Shown one piece after another: positions 63,458 to 64,000 of a stretch of DNA of 64,000 nt; within the stretch, counting starts at the first letter, position 1, and each line of letters starts with the position of its first letter. Below the pieces are notes generated by a model. That model was given only the letters and a program-made list of their open reading frames with translations. It had not been told where the DNA came from and did no database searches. The translations under genes were made by a program, and so were the position numbers. The stretch lies in contig NZ_RQXT01000001.1 of assembly GCF_003863365.1 (NCBI RefSeq), positions 248,001 to 312,000 on the forward strand, written 5' to 3'. The DNA comes from Mesorhizobium tamadayense. Lineage in GTDB: Bacteria; Pseudomonadota; Alphaproteobacteria; Rhizobiales; Rhizobiaceae.

Positions 63458-64000
63458 ATGACGCGCGCCATCGCCCTTCACGACATCCGCGCCGGGCGTG
63501 AGCGCATCGCCGGCAAGATCTTGGCCACCCCAACCGTGCTTTCGCCGTCCCTGACGGATCGCACCGGCCATCCCGTCCACCTCAAGCTGGAGCACCACCA
63601 GACCACCGGCGCGTTCAAGCTGCGCGGCGCGTCCAACGCGATCGCCGCGTTGAGCCCGCAAGAAAGATCGCGCGGGGTCGTCGCGGCGTCGACCGGCAAT
63701 CACGGCCGCGCGCTCGCGCATGCGGCGAAGCTCGAAGGCATGCGCGCGGTGATCTGCATGTCCAGGCTGGTGCCTGAAAACAAGCTCGACGCCATCCGCC
63801 GCCTCGGCGCGGACATCCGCATCGTCGGCAACAGCCAGGACGATGCCCAGCGTGAGGTCGACAGGCTCGTCGCGGAGGAGGGGCTGGTGATGCTGCCTCC
63901 GTTCGACCATCCCGACATCATCGCCGGGCAAGGCACGCTCGGGTTGGAAATCATGGAGCAGGTGCCGGACGCAGCAAGCGTGCTGGTGCCGCTTTCCGGC
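63458..64000 (+). CDS. eutB: Hydroxyectoine utilisation dehydratase EutB (partial, C-terminus beyond window edge)
   Basis: A PLP-dependent fold-II enzyme of the threonine dehydratase family; 181 codons are in the window with no stop. The PLP lysine is Lys54 (TTGAFKLRGASN) and the cofactor phosphate loop region STGNHGRALA follows. In ectoine loci EutB is proposed to dehydrate 5-hydroxyectoine on the way to ectoine. The gene order ehuABCD-eutAB matches the Sinorhizobium locus; eutC, D and E should lie to the right. Confidence 0.9.
   Translation, partial: MTRAIALHDIRAGRERIAGKILATPTVLSPSLTDRTGHPVHLKLEHHQTTGAFKLRGASNAIAALSPQERSRGVVAASTGNHGRALAHAAKLEGMRAVICMSRLVPENKLDAIRRLGADIRIVGNSQDDAQREVDRLVAEEGLVMLPPFDHPDIIAGQGTLGLEIMEQVPDAASVLVPLSG

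Overview
The window looks like chromosomal DNA of a Rhizobiales bacterium, most likely Mesorhizobium or a close relative. The evidence is high GC, tightly packed genes with ATGA/TGATG overlaps, a rhizobial flagellar cluster (motE, visN/visR, a DUF1217 gene, paired flagellins with a short variable region), rhizobial-type palindromic intergenic elements, and an ehu/eut ectoine-utilisation locus like that of Sinorhizobium. The assignment rests on gene content and order only. I saw no tRNA, rRNA, CRISPR array, transposase or prophage.

Region 1 (1-22,314): flagella. A minus-strand group at the left edge encodes FliF, a FliH-like protein and a MotB cut by the window edge. Two flagellins of equal length follow, each with its own terminator. 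A 14-gene minus-strand operon then runs from a DUF1217 protein through flgF, fliI, an unknown membrane protein, flgBC, fliE, flgG, flgA, flgI, motE, flgH and fliL to fliP. It diverges from a plus-strand operon motA-fliM-fliN-fliG-flhB-unknown. The master regulators visN-visR close the region.

Region 2 (22,315-31,719): polyamines. An acetylpolyamine deacetylase (histone-deacetylase fold) is divergent from an amidohydrolase, a potABCD-type polyamine importer and two tandem cytoplasmic SxxK serine hydrolases. Together these could form a route for taking up and deacylating polyamine conjugates.

Region 3 (31,720-46,978): the transcription factor Tex; a LysR regulator divergent from glutaryl-CoA dehydrogenase; a three-gene transglutaminase / permuted ATP-grasp + alpha-E / transglutaminase cassette, which is a poorly understood predicted peptide-ligase system; three translationally coupled glycosyltransferases; and a poxvirus-type topoisomerase IB.

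Region 4 (46,979-52,628): a DGPF/YCII protein with an ECF42-type sigma factor behind a probable autoregulated promoter that carries a perfect 12-bp palindrome; an ALDH7 (aminoadipate-semialdehyde) dehydrogenase; a two-hairpin repeat; an unrecognised regulator-like protein; and a GNAT acetyltransferase.

Region 5 (52,629-64,000): ectoine/5-hydroxyectoine uptake and catabolism. asnC(doeX)-ssd-atf-adh run leftward and enuR-ehuABCD-eutAB run rightward, with eutB cut by the right edge. A TGTCATGA-type motif recurs at enuR and in front of ehuA. Three structured elements sit inside the transport operon: a four-copy 20-21 bp tandem repeat between ehuA and ehuB, a hairpin-bounded element between ehuB and ehuC, and a nearly perfect 45-bp inverted repeat between eutA and eutB.
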